Assembly (NCBI GenBank): GCA_027019265.1
Contig: JALUWX010000098.1
Span: 1 to 64,000, forward strand
DNA: 64,000 nt
Direction of reading: 5' to 3'
Source of the DNA: Phycisphaerales bacterium
Lineage (GTDB): Bacteria > Planctomycetota > Phycisphaerae > Phycisphaerales > UBA1924
Position numbers and translations under genes: made by a program. Of this stretch, positions 51,624 to 61,033 are shown piece after piece; within the stretch, counting starts at the first letter, position 1, and every line of letters begins with the position of its first letter. The notes beneath the pieces are model-generated. The model saw only the letters and a list, made by a program, of their open reading frames with translations. It did no database searches and was not told the DNA's origin.

Positions 51624-52934
51624 ATGCCAAGACTCGGATTCTTCAAGGGAATCAACAACCCGCGCGAGGTGATCGCGTGGGGCTTGTACGACCTCGCGAA
51701 CCAGTCGTTCACGCTCCTGATCATCACCCTGCTCTTCCCGCTGTACTTCAAAGAGATCGCTGTCGGGGACAGCAACAAAGGCGATGCGCTCTGGAGCGCG
51801 GGCGCTGGACTGGCGCTCTTCATGGTCGTTGTCCTCTCCCCCATCGTCGGCGCGATGACGGACGCGCACTCGGCGAGGAAGAAAGCGCTCATCGGAACCG
51901 GGTTTGTCTGCGCGGCTCTCACCTGCGCCCTCGCACTTGTTGCGCCGGGGATGTGGTGGCTCGGGCTCCTGCTCTTTATCCCGGCGAACATCTGCTACCA
52001 ACTCGGGGAGAACATGCTCGCGAGCTTCCTCCCCTCTCTCTCCACGCCGCGCACAATTGGGCGCGTCTCCGGGATCGGCTGGTCGATGGGCTACGCGGGC
52101 TCCCTCGCGCTGTTGGTGCTCGTCCTCGGGGGGGTGAAGCTCTTCGGGCTCGATGGTACCGAGAACTGGAGGCCGTTTTTCGTACTCGCGGGGCTCTGGT
52201 TCGCGATCTGGATGATCCCGGCGATGCTCGTCCTCGACGAACCCGAACGACACGAGGTCGATCCGGACAAACTCGGGCTCGGGCTCATCGTGGAACGGAT
52301 GAAAAGGACCGTCCGAGACGCGTCACGATTCAAGCAACTCGCCCGATTCCTCGTCGCGTTCTTCGTCTATGGGCTCGGGGTCCAGACCATGATCATGTTC
52401 GCGGCGATCCTCGCTTCCGATTTCGGGATCAAAGAGATCGGACTGGTCATCTTCACGCTCCAGATCGCGGTCACAGCCGGGCTCAGCGCAATCCTCGTCT
52501 CACGGGTCCAGGATCGGATCGGGATCAAACCCACGATCGCGTTCTTCCTCATGGTCTGGATCATCTCGAGCGGATCGCTGTTCCTCGTCAAAGCGTTCGG
52601 CCCGGCGGATCCTCCCCAATGGATCTTCTGGGTGATCGGGAACGGGATCGGGATGGGGCTCGGGGGGATCGGGACCTCGTCCCGCGCGATGGTCGGGTTC
52701 TTCGCGCCGAAAAAGCGGGTCGGGGAGTTCTTTGGGCTTTGGGGGATGACGTACAAGCTCGCCGGCGCGATCGGGGTGCTCAGCTTCGGTCAGGCCAAAG
52801 CGTGGATCGGGGATGCGCCCGCGCTCGCGCTCCTGAGCACCTTTTTCGGGGTCGGGCTCGTGCTCCTCGCTCGAGTGAACGTCGGCGCGGGGATCCGGAC
52901 AGCGAGGCGAGCGGACAAGGACCCACTACAATGA
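51624..52934 (+). CDS. MFS transporter, UMF1/Atg22-like family
   Basis: A 436-residue inner-membrane transporter with about 12 helices. The N-terminal block [27 protein letters not shown] is typical of the Atg22/UMF1 branch, related to the vacuolar amino acid effluxer Atg22 of yeast. Other blocks are [24 protein letters not shown] and [20 protein letters not shown]. The substrate is unknown, though amino acid export is the family precedent and trpB follows. ATG 51624 is chosen over an upstream GTG at 51615. Its stop overlaps the ATG of a 10-codon mini-ORF leading into trpB. Confidence 0.9.
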   Translation: MPRLGFFKGINNPREVIAWGLYDLANQSFTLLIITLLFPLYFKEIAVGDSNKGDALWSAGAGLALFMVVVLSPIVGAMTDAHSARKKALIGTGFVCAALTCALALVAPGMWWLGLLLFIPANICYQLGENMLASFLPSLSTPRTIGRVSGIGWSMGYAGSLALLVLVLGGVKLFGLDGTENWRPFFVLAGLWFAIWMIPAMLVLDEPERHEVDPDKLGLGLIVERMKRTVRDASRFKQLARFLVAFFVYGLGVQTMIMFAAILASDFGIKEIGLVIFTLQIAVTAGLSAILVSRVQDRIGIKPTIAFFLMVWIISSGSLFLVKAFGPADPPQWIFWVIGNGIGMGLGGIGTSSRAMVGFFAPKKRVGEFFGLWGMTYKLAGAIGVLSFGQAKAWIGDAPALALLSTFFGVGLVLLARVNVGAGIRTARRADKDPLQ

Positions 52935-52963
52935 CCCAGCAGAACCTCGGAGCCCAAACGTGA
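52931..52963 (+). other. Ten-codon mini-ORF bridging the MFS and trpB genes
   Basis: An ATG overlapping the MFS stop (ATGA) opens a frame [10 protein letters not shown], whose TGA overlaps the trpB GTG start (GTGA). It has no Trp codons, so it is not a classical trp leader peptide. It could relay ribosomes between the two genes or be a chance frame. Confidence 0.3.
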
Positions 52964-54234
52964 GCACGATCGACGACCAGTCCACACAGCAACGCCCGAT
53001 GTCGCACCAGCCAGACGAGCGGGGTCATTTCGGCGCATTCGGAGGGGTTTATGTCCCCGAAACCCTCCACGCCGCGCTCGCGCAGCTCGAGGACGTCTAC
53101 GACAAGATCCGGACAGATAAACCCTTCTGGGACCGGCTCATGGACCTCAACCGCTCGTATGTCGGGAGGCCAACGCCGCTCTACCGCGCCCCTGGGCTCT
53201 CCCGGAGAGCCCGGCACATGCACGACGATTCCGAGAAGGGCGCGACGATCTGGCTCAAGCGTGAGGATCTCGCGCATACGGGTGCGCACAAGATCAACAA
53301 CACCCTCGGGCAAGCACTCCTGACCCGGAAGATGAAGAAGACCCGGATCATCGCGGAGACCGGCGCTGGACAGCACGGGGTCGCGAGCGCGACGGCGGCC
53401 GCTCACCTCGGGCTCGAATGTGATGTCTACATGGGCGCGGAAGATGTGCGCCGTCAGCATCTGAACGTTGTTCGGATGAAGATGCTCGGAGCGCGGGTCA
53501 TCCCCGTCGAGTCGGGATCGCGCACCCTCAAGGACGCGACGAACGAAGCGATGCGCGACTGGATGGGCTCGGTGGACCACACCCACTACATCCTCGGTTC
53601 CGTCGTTGGCCCCCACCCGTTCCCGATGATCGTGCGTGATTTCCAGAGCGTGATCGGACGGGAAACGAAAGCCCAGTCGCTCCGTCATATCGGAGGACTC
53701 CCCGATGTCATCGTTGCGTGTGTCGGGGGCGGATCGAACGCCGCGGGGATGTTCTATCCGTTTATCGAGGACGAGAGCGTGAAGCTCATCGGGGTCGAAG
53801 CCGGGGGACGTTCAAGCGATCCCGGCGAACACGCAGCGCCCCTCACCCACGGGAAACCCGGGATTCTCCACGGATCCATGTCCTATGTCCTCCAGGATCA
53901 GTACGGACAAACCGACAATGTCCATTCATGCTCGGCCGGACTCGATTATCCGGGGGTTGGTCCGGAGCACAGCTTCTGGAAGGATGAGGGACGGGTGTCG
54001 TACACGAGTGTGACGGATCAAGAGGCGCTCGATGCGTTCCTCTGGTGCTCGCGCGACGAGGGGATCATCCCGGCACTCGAATCCTCCCACGCGATCGCCC
54101 ATGCGGTGAAGGTCGCGTCGGATCTTCCGAAAGACGCGAACGTCGTCATCAACCTCTCGGGACGTGGCGACAAGGACGTCGAAGAAGCGTCACGGCTCCT
54201 CGGGAGCGCGATCGAGACCACCCAGAAGGCCTGA
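52960..54234 (+). CDS. trpB: Tryptophan synthase beta chain
   Basis: TrpB condenses indole with serine using PLP. The 424-residue protein has the family N-terminus [28 protein letters not shown], the PLP lysine Lys111 in [26 protein letters not shown], the phosphate loop [10 protein letters not shown], and NLSGRGDKD. It is of the TrpB1 type that pairs with TrpA, yet trpA is not adjacent. The start is the GTG at 52960 with CGGAG 8 bases upstream; no ATG fits. It is last in the operon after the Atg22-like transporter gene. Confidence 0.97.
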   Translation: MSTIDDQSTQQRPMSHQPDERGHFGAFGGVYVPETLHAALAQLEDVYDKIRTDKPFWDRLMDLNRSYVGRPTPLYRAPGLSRRARHMHDDSEKGATIWLKREDLAHTGAHKINNTLGQALLTRKMKKTRIIAETGAGQHGVASATAAAHLGLECDVYMGAEDVRRQHLNVVRMKMLGARVIPVESGSRTLKDATNEAMRDWMGSVDHTHYILGSVVGPHPFPMIVRDFQSVIGRETKAQSLRHIGGLPDVIVACVGGGSNAAGMFYPFIEDESVKLIGVEAGGRSSDPGEHAAPLTHGKPGILHGSMSYVLQDQYGQTDNVHSCSAGLDYPGVGPEHSFWKDEGRVSYTSVTDQEALDAFLWCSRDEGIIPALESSHAIAHAVKVASDLPKDANVVINLSGRGDKDVEEASRLLGSAIETTQKA

Positions 54235-54240
54235 GATCGA

Positions 54241-55701
54241 TCAGGATGAGTGACGGACCGGGCGGAGCACGGGCGCGAAGAGAACTCTCGCGAGCCGATC
54301 GAGTTTGCGTGCGCCCCAACGGACCACGCCGCTGATTGTTCGGAGACGGAGGCGCAAACGGAGCCGACGAAGCTGGGGATCGTCCGAGTCAAGGCGCATG
54401 GCTTGTTTGAGCCAGTACCGGGCGCGGATGGGCTGGCCCTGCCTGTAGTACGCGAGCACCAAGTTGTGCATCGCGGGAACGAAACTCGGACGGTACTCGA
54501 GCGAGCGCTTCGCGGCGGCGATCCCCTCGTCGTATTCCCCGCCCTCAAGGTGAGCCACACTCAATCCATGCCACGCTTTGTGGGAGGCCGGGGTCCGCTC
54601 GATGAGGTGCGTGTAGATCTTGACGGCCTGCGCAAGCATGTCCGCGTTGATGAGGGTCCGCCCGAGATCCTCGAGCTCTTCATCAGTGAGCTTCGGCGCA
54701 TCCGCCCGGAGCTCGGACTCGCTCGAAGATCCCGTGGTCGGGTTGTTCGAGAGCACGGAGCGGATCTCTTTGGAGAGGAGATCTCGGATCCGGGGCATAT
54801 CTTCTTCGCGTCCCCGCTCGAGCATGGTCGATGCGAGCCGGGTCCGGACGGTCGGGTAGTCCCTGTCAAGCCGAAGAACGACATCGAAATGAACAAGCGC
54901 GTCGGACACTTTCCCGGTCACTTCAGCGAGATCCCCGAGCGAGAAATGCGCCTCGGCGTGATCCGGGTGGAGTTCGAGGACGCGTCGGAACTTCTCCGCC
55001 GCTTCGTCGTAGCGGTGCATGTCCCGGAGCAGGTCCCCGAGATCGAGGAGTGTTTCAGCGTCCCCTGGATCGACCCGGAGTTCCTGGAGGTACAGCTGTC
55101 GAGCTCGCTCATGCCGACCGATCCGCGCATAGGCGCGAGCGAGGTGCGCCCTGACACGCGGGAGGGTGGGGTCGAGACGCGCGGCTTCGCGCATGCACCA
55201 GACCGCCCGATCGTGTTGCTCGGTCTGCGCAAGCGCTTCACCCATCGCGAGGTACAGTTCGGGGTAATCGGGATCGATCTGCTGACCCAGGTAGAAGACC
55301 TCCTCGGCCTGGTCGAATCGCTTCAGGTCTGTCAACGCTTCGATCCGATGCACCACGATCGCGACGTTCATGGGCTCAATCTGCTCCGCTCGATCGAGCC
55401 ATTGAAGTGCCCGCTCCGTACGCCCCACCCGGATCAGGTTGACCCCGGCAAGGAGCATCGCGTTGGCATCCGGGGTGGAGGTATCGCTCTGGAGCTTAGA
55501 GGACTCGACGAAAGCATCTGCAGCGGCGGCGTAACGCCCGGCGGCTTCCAGGGTCAGTCCCAGGTTGAAGTGCCACTCTGCTTGATAGGGGTTGAGCGAC
55601 AGCGCCTGGCGGAGCTCGGACTCCGCTTCATCCCATCGCCCGGCGTCGTAGTGCTCGTGGGCGCGTTCCACATGATGTTCGGCATCGAGCCAGTCGTTCA
55701 T
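54241..55701 (-). CDS. Tetratricopeptide-repeat protein
   Basis: A 486-residue soluble protein made almost entirely of TPR units. About ten repeats are visible, for example AESELRQALSLNPYQAEWHFNLGLTLEAAGRY, ALQWLDRAEQIEPMNVAIVVHRIEALTDL and AAEKFRRVLELHPDHAEAHFSLGDLAEVTG. There is no signal peptide or catalytic domain. The last 40 residues are basic (RLRLRLRTISGVVRWGARKLDRLARVL) and may contact membrane or nucleic acid. TPR proteins scaffold complexes; partners are unknown. It is convergent with trpB and divergent from a HEAT lipoprotein gene. Confidence 0.88.
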   Translation of the reverse strand: MNDWLDAEHHVERAHEHYDAGRWDEAESELRQALSLNPYQAEWHFNLGLTLEAAGRYAAAADAFVESSKLQSDTSTPDANAMLLAGVNLIRVGRTERALQWLDRAEQIEPMNVAIVVHRIEALTDLKRFDQAEEVFYLGQQIDPDYPELYLAMGEALAQTEQHDRAVWCMREAARLDPTLPRVRAHLARAYARIGRHERARQLYLQELRVDPGDAETLLDLGDLLRDMHRYDEAAEKFRRVLELHPDHAEAHFSLGDLAEVTGKVSDALVHFDVVLRLDRDYPTVRTRLASTMLERGREEDMPRIRDLLSKEIRSVLSNNPTTGSSSESELRADAPKLTDEELEDLGRTLINADMLAQAVKIYTHLIERTPASHKAWHGLSVAHLEGGEYDEGIAAAKRSLEYRPSFVPAMHNLVLAYYRQGQPIRARYWLKQAMRLDSDDPQLRRLRLRLRLRTISGVVRWGARKLDRLARVLFAPVLRPVRHSS

Positions 55702-55848
55702 GGCACACCCATCCGCCGGGATCCTCCCGGATTACAGCTATCCTAACCGGAGGCCCGATTGTTCTCAATCGGCATACCCGCTGTTCAGACCCCAATCGGC
55801 GTTCTCCGGACCCTGGATCCCTTTCATCGACCAATAATCATCAGACTT

Positions 55849-57465
55849 ATGCACCGAGCCACACCCAGAACCCGATCCCGAGCCGCCGGAACGATTGTCA
55901 TGCTCCAGGTGCTTTCTGTATTGATGGGGTGTGCTCACAACGATCCTTGGTGGTCAAAGGACGATCTCAAAGACACTTCGATCGTCGAACCCGTACAGGG
56001 TGCGCCTGATACGACGCTTCAGGTAGTCTCCGCCTCAGATTCCCAGACTCCTGATCAGGGGGATCCCCAATCACAAGAATCCGAGCAGGCTCATCCTCAA
56101 CCCGCCCCCGTGGAGGACCCGAGAGCAGAGTCCAAGCTTGATGAGATCATCCGCCTGTACCGCCGTCTCCATGTCGAACTCGAACCAGAGGGTCGGAACG
56201 CGCTCATTGTCGAGTTGTTGAATGATGAGCGTGAACGTTTGAAACTTCTGGGATTCGATCTCGCATCGCGCGATCTGGGATCGGGCACCACCCTCGATCA
56301 GCAAACGGCCGAAATCACGATCCAGCTCCTCGATGACCCACGATCGGAAGTCCGATTGAACGCGGTCAGGCTGCTCTCACGGCTCGCGCTCCCCGATTCG
56401 ATGCAACTGCTCGGGAAAGCGATCCGAGGAGAATCGGACCCCCGAGTCGCAGAAGCTCTCCTCCGCGCACTCGAGCGTTGGCCGAACGCAGAAGCACGCG
56501 ATGATGTCTTGCACTGGTACACAAAGGATTCATCGATTCACCGTGCCGCGGCGAGCGCCGCATGGGCTCTGAACGAACTCGGCGCGTGGAACAACCCCGA
56601 AGCCAGGGCCGCGATCCTCGATCACGCACGCACACTTCCTGACAGCTCGCTCAGCGCGGCCGACACAAAGCTCATCGCAACATTGGGCGGGACCGAGGGG
56701 GTCCAACGCCTCCTCCAGATCGCACGAGATGAATCGAGCCCGATCCGGAACGATGTCATCGATGCGCTCACCCGCACCCCAGCGGGGGTAGATCCACTGC
56801 TCGAACTCCTCGGATCGGATCCCACGTACTTTGTTCCGATGAGCCGTTCGCTGATCGATCATCGCGCGACACCAGAGGGATTCCGGACCCTGACCGCACT
56901 CCCCGCGCCTTCGAGAGAGGTCCGCCGAGACGCCATCGAAGAGATGGGGACACGTCTCGATACACGTGATCTCGATCACTCCGTGCGACTGGCGCGGAAC
57001 GCGGGAACCCTCGACGACGAGCTCTCGATCCGGGTGCTCCAACGCCTGATCGCGAACGGGCAAGCGATCCCGGCGCGTGAGAGCCCGGGTGTGGTCCTTC
57101 TCGCATCGCTCGAGCTCGCGAATGCTCGCCCTGATCGCGCGATCGAAGTTCTTGGGTTCCTCCCAGATTCTGGAATCGATCCCGCCAGCGCCCTCCGCGC
57201 TGAGGCGATCCGTACCTCTTCATTCGTCTTGCTTGGCGAGTTCGACCGAGCGATCGCACAGGGCGAAGAAGCCCAACCCTGGCTCGACGCGCTCGGACTG
57301 GTTGACTCGGAAGATCGCCGATCCGAGATCGCGGAACGGCTACTGAACGCGACGAGCGTGAATCTGAGCGAAGAACAACGCGACCAGGTCCGGGCATTCA
57401 TCAAAGCCCAGGATCCCTCCGAGCCCAGCGACCCAGCGGACCTGCCCACAACGGCTGAAGACTGA
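55849..57465 (+). CDS. HEAT-repeat lipoprotein
   Basis: A 538-residue lipoprotein. The N-terminus MHRATPRTRSRAAG is followed by a hydrophobic segment ending in the lipobox VLMGC. A Pro/Gln/Glu-rich linker (about 45-85) leads into HEAT-like repeats, for example DDPRSEVRLNAVRLLSRLALPDSMQLLGKAI and DPRVAEALLRALERWPNAEARDDVLHWY. The last 120 residues look like helical TPR-type pairs. No catalytic residue is seen. The ATG at 55849 is chosen since the lipobox then lies at about residue 27; upstream in-frame residues look non-coding. It is a second HEAT lipoprotein besides the one near lnt. Confidence 0.82.
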   Translation: MHRATPRTRSRAAGTIVMLQVLSVLMGCAHNDPWWSKDDLKDTSIVEPVQGAPDTTLQVVSASDSQTPDQGDPQSQESEQAHPQPAPVEDPRAESKLDEIIRLYRRLHVELEPEGRNALIVELLNDERERLKLLGFDLASRDLGSGTTLDQQTAEITIQLLDDPRSEVRLNAVRLLSRLALPDSMQLLGKAIRGESDPRVAEALLRALERWPNAEARDDVLHWYTKDSSIHRAAASAAWALNELGAWNNPEARAAILDHARTLPDSSLSAADTKLIATLGGTEGVQRLLQIARDESSPIRNDVIDALTRTPAGVDPLLELLGSDPTYFVPMSRSLIDHRATPEGFRTLTALPAPSREVRRDAIEEMGTRLDTRDLDHSVRLARNAGTLDDELSIRVLQRLIANGQAIPARESPGVVLLASLELANARPDRAIEVLGFLPDSGIDPASALRAEAIRTSSFVLLGEFDRAIAQGEEAQPWLDALGLVDSEDRRSEIAERLLNATSVNLSEEQRDQVRAFIKAQDPSEPSDPADLPTTAED

Positions 57466-57476
57466 TAGGACCCCGC

Positions 57477-58343
57477 TCAGTCGGAACGGTTATCCCGTCG
57501 TCGCGATCGAACATTCCCCACAGCTCGGAAACGTTGCAGGACTCGACCCTGACGAGATGCCCCCTGCGTCGGCTTGGGTTCTGCGAGCCTTGTCGGTGCA
57601 CCGGCACGCCCGGGGATCGCCGAAATCGCGAGTTCGGGCGTATCGAACCCGCGGAGCGGGTCAAGGGCATGCGAGAACCAGAGTTCCCACGCGCGTTCGG
57701 ACTTTCTGGGGAATCCGATTGCGCTCGCGCTCACCCGCTCGTCGATCACGCCGCCGAGTAGAATCATGGCGAGTTCAGCGACCGAACGGACCTGTTCCGC
57801 GACCGCGCCCTGATCGGAATGCGATGGGTGGAGCGCGTGCTCGAGCCCGAAGAGCTCAACGAGGGTGCACCCATGACGATCCACGAGCAGTTCATCGAGA
57901 CGGAATGGCCCGTGCGCGATCCCACGTTCATATGCGTGCTGTGAGGTCTCTAGAAGCTGTTCGATGAGCCGCTGGACCTCCGCAAACTCAAGAACCCCTC
58001 CCCGTTGCTGCCTGAGATCCTCAAGCGTTACGAGCCCATCCTGGTTCCCCGGATAGGTCGTCACCACACAGAGGCGGCCGGTATCGTCGTACCCGACGTT
58101 CTGGACGTTGAGGATATGTGGGTGATCGAGACGCGCCGTCACCATGAATCGCTCAAACACCCGTCGGCGGAGCGATGCATCCGGAATGTGATCAAAGCGG
58201 TAGAGGAGGTGATTCGTGCGATCACGCTCGTGAAGCATGATCAGCCGATCGCAGCCGTGGACCCCCTTGAGGTCCCGAACAGTCAGGTACGGCCCGTACC
58301 GTGAAGGGATCGATCGTCCGTGCTTTGCGGCGTTGTTGAACAA
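57477..58343 (-). CDS. Serine/threonine-kinase-like pseudokinase
   Basis: A 288-residue protein with the layout of a Hanks-type kinase but without its active residues. The N lobe has LHERDRTNHLLYRFDH where the ATP-binding Lys is expected, and FMVTARLDHPHILNVQNVGYDD, close to the family ARLDHPHI block. The catalytic HRDLKPEN loop reads HGPFRLDELLV (144-154): no Asp and no Asn. The DFG loop reads ELFGLEHAL. The basic C-terminus ends RRRDNRSD, with no membrane helix. No ATG suits the start; the frame opens at TTG 58343, so the N-terminus is uncertain. It lies convergent to the HEAT lipoprotein. It probably acts as a regulatory scaffold. Confidence 0.72.
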   Translation of the reverse strand: MFNNAAKHGRSIPSRYGPYLTVRDLKGVHGCDRLIMLHERDRTNHLLYRFDHIPDASLRRRVFERFMVTARLDHPHILNVQNVGYDDTGRLCVVTTYPGNQDGLVTLEDLRQQRGGVLEFAEVQRLIEQLLETSQHAYERGIAHGPFRLDELLVDRHGCTLVELFGLEHALHPSHSDQGAVAEQVRSVAELAMILLGGVIDERVSASAIGFPRKSERAWELWFSHALDPLRGFDTPELAISAIPGRAGAPTRLAEPKPTQGASRQGRVLQRFRAVGNVRSRRRDNRSD

Positions 58344-58548
58344 CTCGCGGCTCGCTCAGAATGCGTTCAGGGCTCACCCGGCCCGATCGGTACGCATCCT
58401 CGTGTTCGAATTCAGGTCTGCATCATAGTCGCGATCAAAGCTGAACGCGATTGATCTCCCTGTTTCGGCCTGATCGGAGATCAAGGTCCAGAAATCAAGT
58501 GCCATGCAACATGTTCGGGTTTCATGTGGTAATTAAAACCGTTCCCGC

Positions 58549-58576
58549 TTGGCTTTCCAACTCGTCACCCTAGAAT
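58549..58576 (+). promoter_or_regulatory. Probable promoter of the homogentisate dioxygenase gene
   Basis: TTGGCT (58549-58554) is followed after 16 bases by TAGAAT (58571-58576). Transcription would start near 58583, giving a leader of about 100 bases that contains the hairpin at 58590-58619. Confidence 0.5.
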
Positions 58577-58589
58577 GATCCGAATCCGG

Positions 58590-58619
58590 GGTGGGTGATG
58601 CACCTCTGGTGCACCCACC
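58590..58619 (+). promoter_or_regulatory. Hairpin or operator in the homogentisate dioxygenase leader
   Basis: The left arm GGTGGGT-GAT-GCACC pairs with GGTGC-ACCCACC over 12 bp, with a 3-base bulge (GAT) and a TCT loop. It lies just past the expected transcription start. It could be a repressor operator or an mRNA structure; no T tract follows, so it is not a terminator. Confidence 0.35.
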
Positions 58620-58684
58620 TGCTCCGACACGATGCACCCCCTCCTGGCGCCCCTCGCGTTCAGGAAGCATGAGGCGCGATTTCA

Positions 58685-59998
58685 ATGCCGTATTACATGT
58701 CACTCGGGTCGATCCCGAAGAAACGCCATATCCAGTTTCGGCGCCCCGATGGCGCTCTCTATTCCGAAGAGCTCTTCGGAACCGAGGGCTTCGTCGGCCC
58801 CACCTCAACCCTCTACCACATCCACCCGCCGACGCAGGTGACGGGCTGGAAACCGCTTTACTCAACCAAGGTTGAGTACGTCGAAACCAGCACGATGCGC
58901 ATGCGCCACGTCAAGACCCAGAAGGTCCCGACCCAGGGCGACCCCGTCGAAGGCCGCGTGGTGATCTTCGGGAACTCGGACATCGAGATGTTCGTGTGCC
59001 AGCCCGAATCGCAGATGCAGTACCACTACAAAAACGGGCAAGGCGATGAGTGCCTTTTCGTTCACTACGGTTCCGGAACCGTCTACTCGATGTTCGGCAC
59101 CCTCAAGTTCGGCCCCAAGGACTACATCGTCATGCCCAAGGGCACGATCTACCGGATGGAGTTCGACGAACGGCCGGGCGATGGTTCGGACAACGATTCC
59201 TTCGGTGGACACACCAAGGACCAGATGCCCCTCGGCAAGTTCATCGGGTTCGAGACCTGCAACGCGAGCCACTTCCTCCCGCCTCCGGGCTACATCAGCA
59301 AGAAGACCGCGCAGTTCCTCGAACACGCGCCGTATTGCGAGCGTGATCTGCGTGTCCCCTTTGTCGATGACGAGCACCCCCTCGCGTACGACGAGAAGGG
59401 AGAGTTCGAGGTCCGGATCAAAGCCCTGAACACAGTCCATTCGTACATGTACCCCTACCACCCTCTCGAGGTGGTGGGATGGGACGGGTGCTACTACCCC
59501 TACTGCTTCAACATCATGGACTTCGCACCCATCACGGGGATGCTGCACATGCCTCCCCCGATCCATCAGACGTTCGAGGGCCACAACTTCGTGATCTGTT
59601 CTTTTTGCCCCCGCGCACTCGACTTCCACCCCGACGCGATCCCCGTCCCCTACAACCACTCCAACATCGACTCCGACGAGATCATGTACTACGTCGAGGG
59701 GAACTACAAAGCCCGCCGGGGGATCACCTCGGGCTCGATCAGCATGCACCCCCAAGGGATCCCCCACGGCCCGCACCCCGGGACTGTCGAAGCGTCGCTC
59801 GGGAAGAAGTGGACGGACGAACTCGCTGTCATGTGCGACACGTTCCGCCCGATGTTCCCGACCAAAGCCTGCCTTGAGATGGACGATCCTGAGTATCCCG
59901 AGTCGTGGCGCCAGGACCACTTCGCCCCGGGTGAAGTACGCGGCGCCAACAACGAGGAAACCAGCGAAGACGAGCAGAAGATCAACGTCTGGAACTGA
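58685..59998 (+). CDS. hmgA: Homogentisate 1,2-dioxygenase
   Basis: This non-haem Fe(II) enzyme opens the homogentisate ring in tyrosine and phenylalanine breakdown. The 437-residue cupin protein begins MPYYMSLGSIPKKRHIQFRR, then has ELFGTEGFVGPTSTLYH. That resembles the shorter HGD type of Bacteroidetes and Bacilli rather than the human form. Iron-ligand candidates are the His and Glu residues around SNIDSDEIMYYVEGNY and MHPQGIPHGPHPG, as in the family. A long leader precedes it. No fumarylacetoacetase or other pathway gene is in this window, so the pathway is split or partial. Confidence 0.9.
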   Translation: MPYYMSLGSIPKKRHIQFRRPDGALYSEELFGTEGFVGPTSTLYHIHPPTQVTGWKPLYSTKVEYVETSTMRMRHVKTQKVPTQGDPVEGRVVIFGNSDIEMFVCQPESQMQYHYKNGQGDECLFVHYGSGTVYSMFGTLKFGPKDYIVMPKGTIYRMEFDERPGDGSDNDSFGGHTKDQMPLGKFIGFETCNASHFLPPPGYISKKTAQFLEHAPYCERDLRVPFVDDEHPLAYDEKGEFEVRIKALNTVHSYMYPYHPLEVVGWDGCYYPYCFNIMDFAPITGMLHMPPPIHQTFEGHNFVICSFCPRALDFHPDAIPVPYNHSNIDSDEIMYYVEGNYKARRGITSGSISMHPQGIPHGPHPGTVEASLGKKWTDELAVMCDTFRPMFPTKACLEMDDPEYPESWRQDHFAPGEVRGANNEETSEDEQKINVWN

Positions 59999-60019
59999 CC
60001 CGACCCTGATCAGCCCGAC

Positions 60020-61033
60020 TCAGCTTCCGACTGTCCAGGTACTCGTACCACGGATCAGCGCTTCGAGCGACTGATCCGTTTTTTCTTTCGCTTCGATGAC
60101 CTGCGCCTCGACCAAACGCTCGTACGTTTCGTGTTCTTGACGCTTGTAGATCACACCCATGGGCTCGGGGAAGTCGGGGTGGAAGAGCTGGGTGAGCATC
60201 ATGGCGTGCGCGAGGTTGGATTCATCGTGCACCATGAGCTCTGACTCATCGACATCGGAGATTAGGACACGCTCGATGCGCCCGTTCCGGATGACGAGCC
60301 CCTTGTCGCTCGAATCACCGAAGATCATGGGCTCGCCGTGGCGGAGGGTGATCGTGTTCTCGTTCTTCGAGTCCTTCTGGGAGGCGTAAAAGAACGCGCC
60401 GTGGTTGAAGATATTGCAGTCCTGATAGACCTCGACGAGCGAACACCCTTTGTGCTCGAGCGCTCGGGTGTAGACCTCGTCGAAGAGCTTGAGATCGACA
60501 TCGACACACCGCGCCACGAACCCGCACCCCGCGCCCAGCGCGAGCGCGAGCGGGTTGATCGGGGTGTCGATCGAGCCCATCGGGGTCGAGGATGTCTTCT
60601 TCCCGACCTCGCTCGTCGGGGAGTACTGCCCTTTGGTGAGCCCGTAGATCCGGTTGTTCAGGAGCAGGAGGGAGAGATCGACATCCCGGCGCATCGCGTG
60701 GATGGTGTGGTTCCCGCCGATGGAGAAGAGGTCGCCGTCGCCCGAGACCACGCAGACCTTGAGTTCCGGGTTCGCGAGCTTGATCCCGGTTGCGAAGGCC
60801 GGGGCGCGACCGTGGAGGGTGTGGAGCCCGAAGGTGTTCATGTAGTACGGGAAGCGTGCGGCGCACCCGATCCCGGAGACAAACACGAAGTTCTCCTTCG
60901 GGATCCCGAGCTTCGCGACGGCTTTCCGGACCCCGTTCAGCACGGCGTAGTCCCCGCATCCGGGGCACCAGCGCACCTGCTGATCCGATGCGAAGTCCTT
61001 GGGCGAATACGTGGGGAGCGCGATGTCGGTCAT
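60020..61033 (-). CDS. korB: 2-oxoacid:ferredoxin oxidoreductase, beta subunit
   Basis: The ThDP-binding subunit of a 2-oxoglutarate (or other 2-oxoacid):ferredoxin oxidoreductase. The 337-residue protein has RWCPGCGDYAVLNGV and GIGCAARFPYYMNTFGLHTLHGR, whose cysteines bind a 4Fe-4S cluster. The ThDP/Mg motif is GDGDLFSIGGNHTIHAMRR...NNRIYGLTKGQYSPTS, and QDCNIFNHGAFF supplies a further Cys. The length matches KorB-type two-subunit enzymes. The ATG at 61033 overlaps the alpha-subunit stop by 4 bases (ATGA). 2-oxoglutarate is the likely substrate, but 2-oxoacid choice cannot be read. Confidence 0.93.
   Translation of the reverse strand: MTDIALPTYSPKDFASDQQVRWCPGCGDYAVLNGVRKAVAKLGIPKENFVFVSGIGCAARFPYYMNTFGLHTLHGRAPAFATGIKLANPELKVCVVSGDGDLFSIGGNHTIHAMRRDVDLSLLLLNNRIYGLTKGQYSPTSEVGKKTSSTPMGSIDTPINPLALALGAGCGFVARCVDVDLKLFDEVYTRALEHKGCSLVEVYQDCNIFNHGAFFYASQKDSKNENTITLRHGEPMIFGDSSDKGLVIRNGRIERVLISDVDESELMVHDESNLAHAMMLTQLFHPDFPEPMGVIYKRQEHETYERLVEAQVIEAKEKTDQSLEALIRGTSTWTVGS

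Larger units (their letters stand above)
58344..58684. other. 341-base intergenic region between the pseudokinase and homogentisate dioxygenase genes
   Basis: No gene is supported here. The part next to the dioxygenase holds a promoter-like pair and an imperfect hairpin, listed separately. The first 200 bases show no clear element beyond a short AT-rich patch near 58530-58540. Confidence 0.6.
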
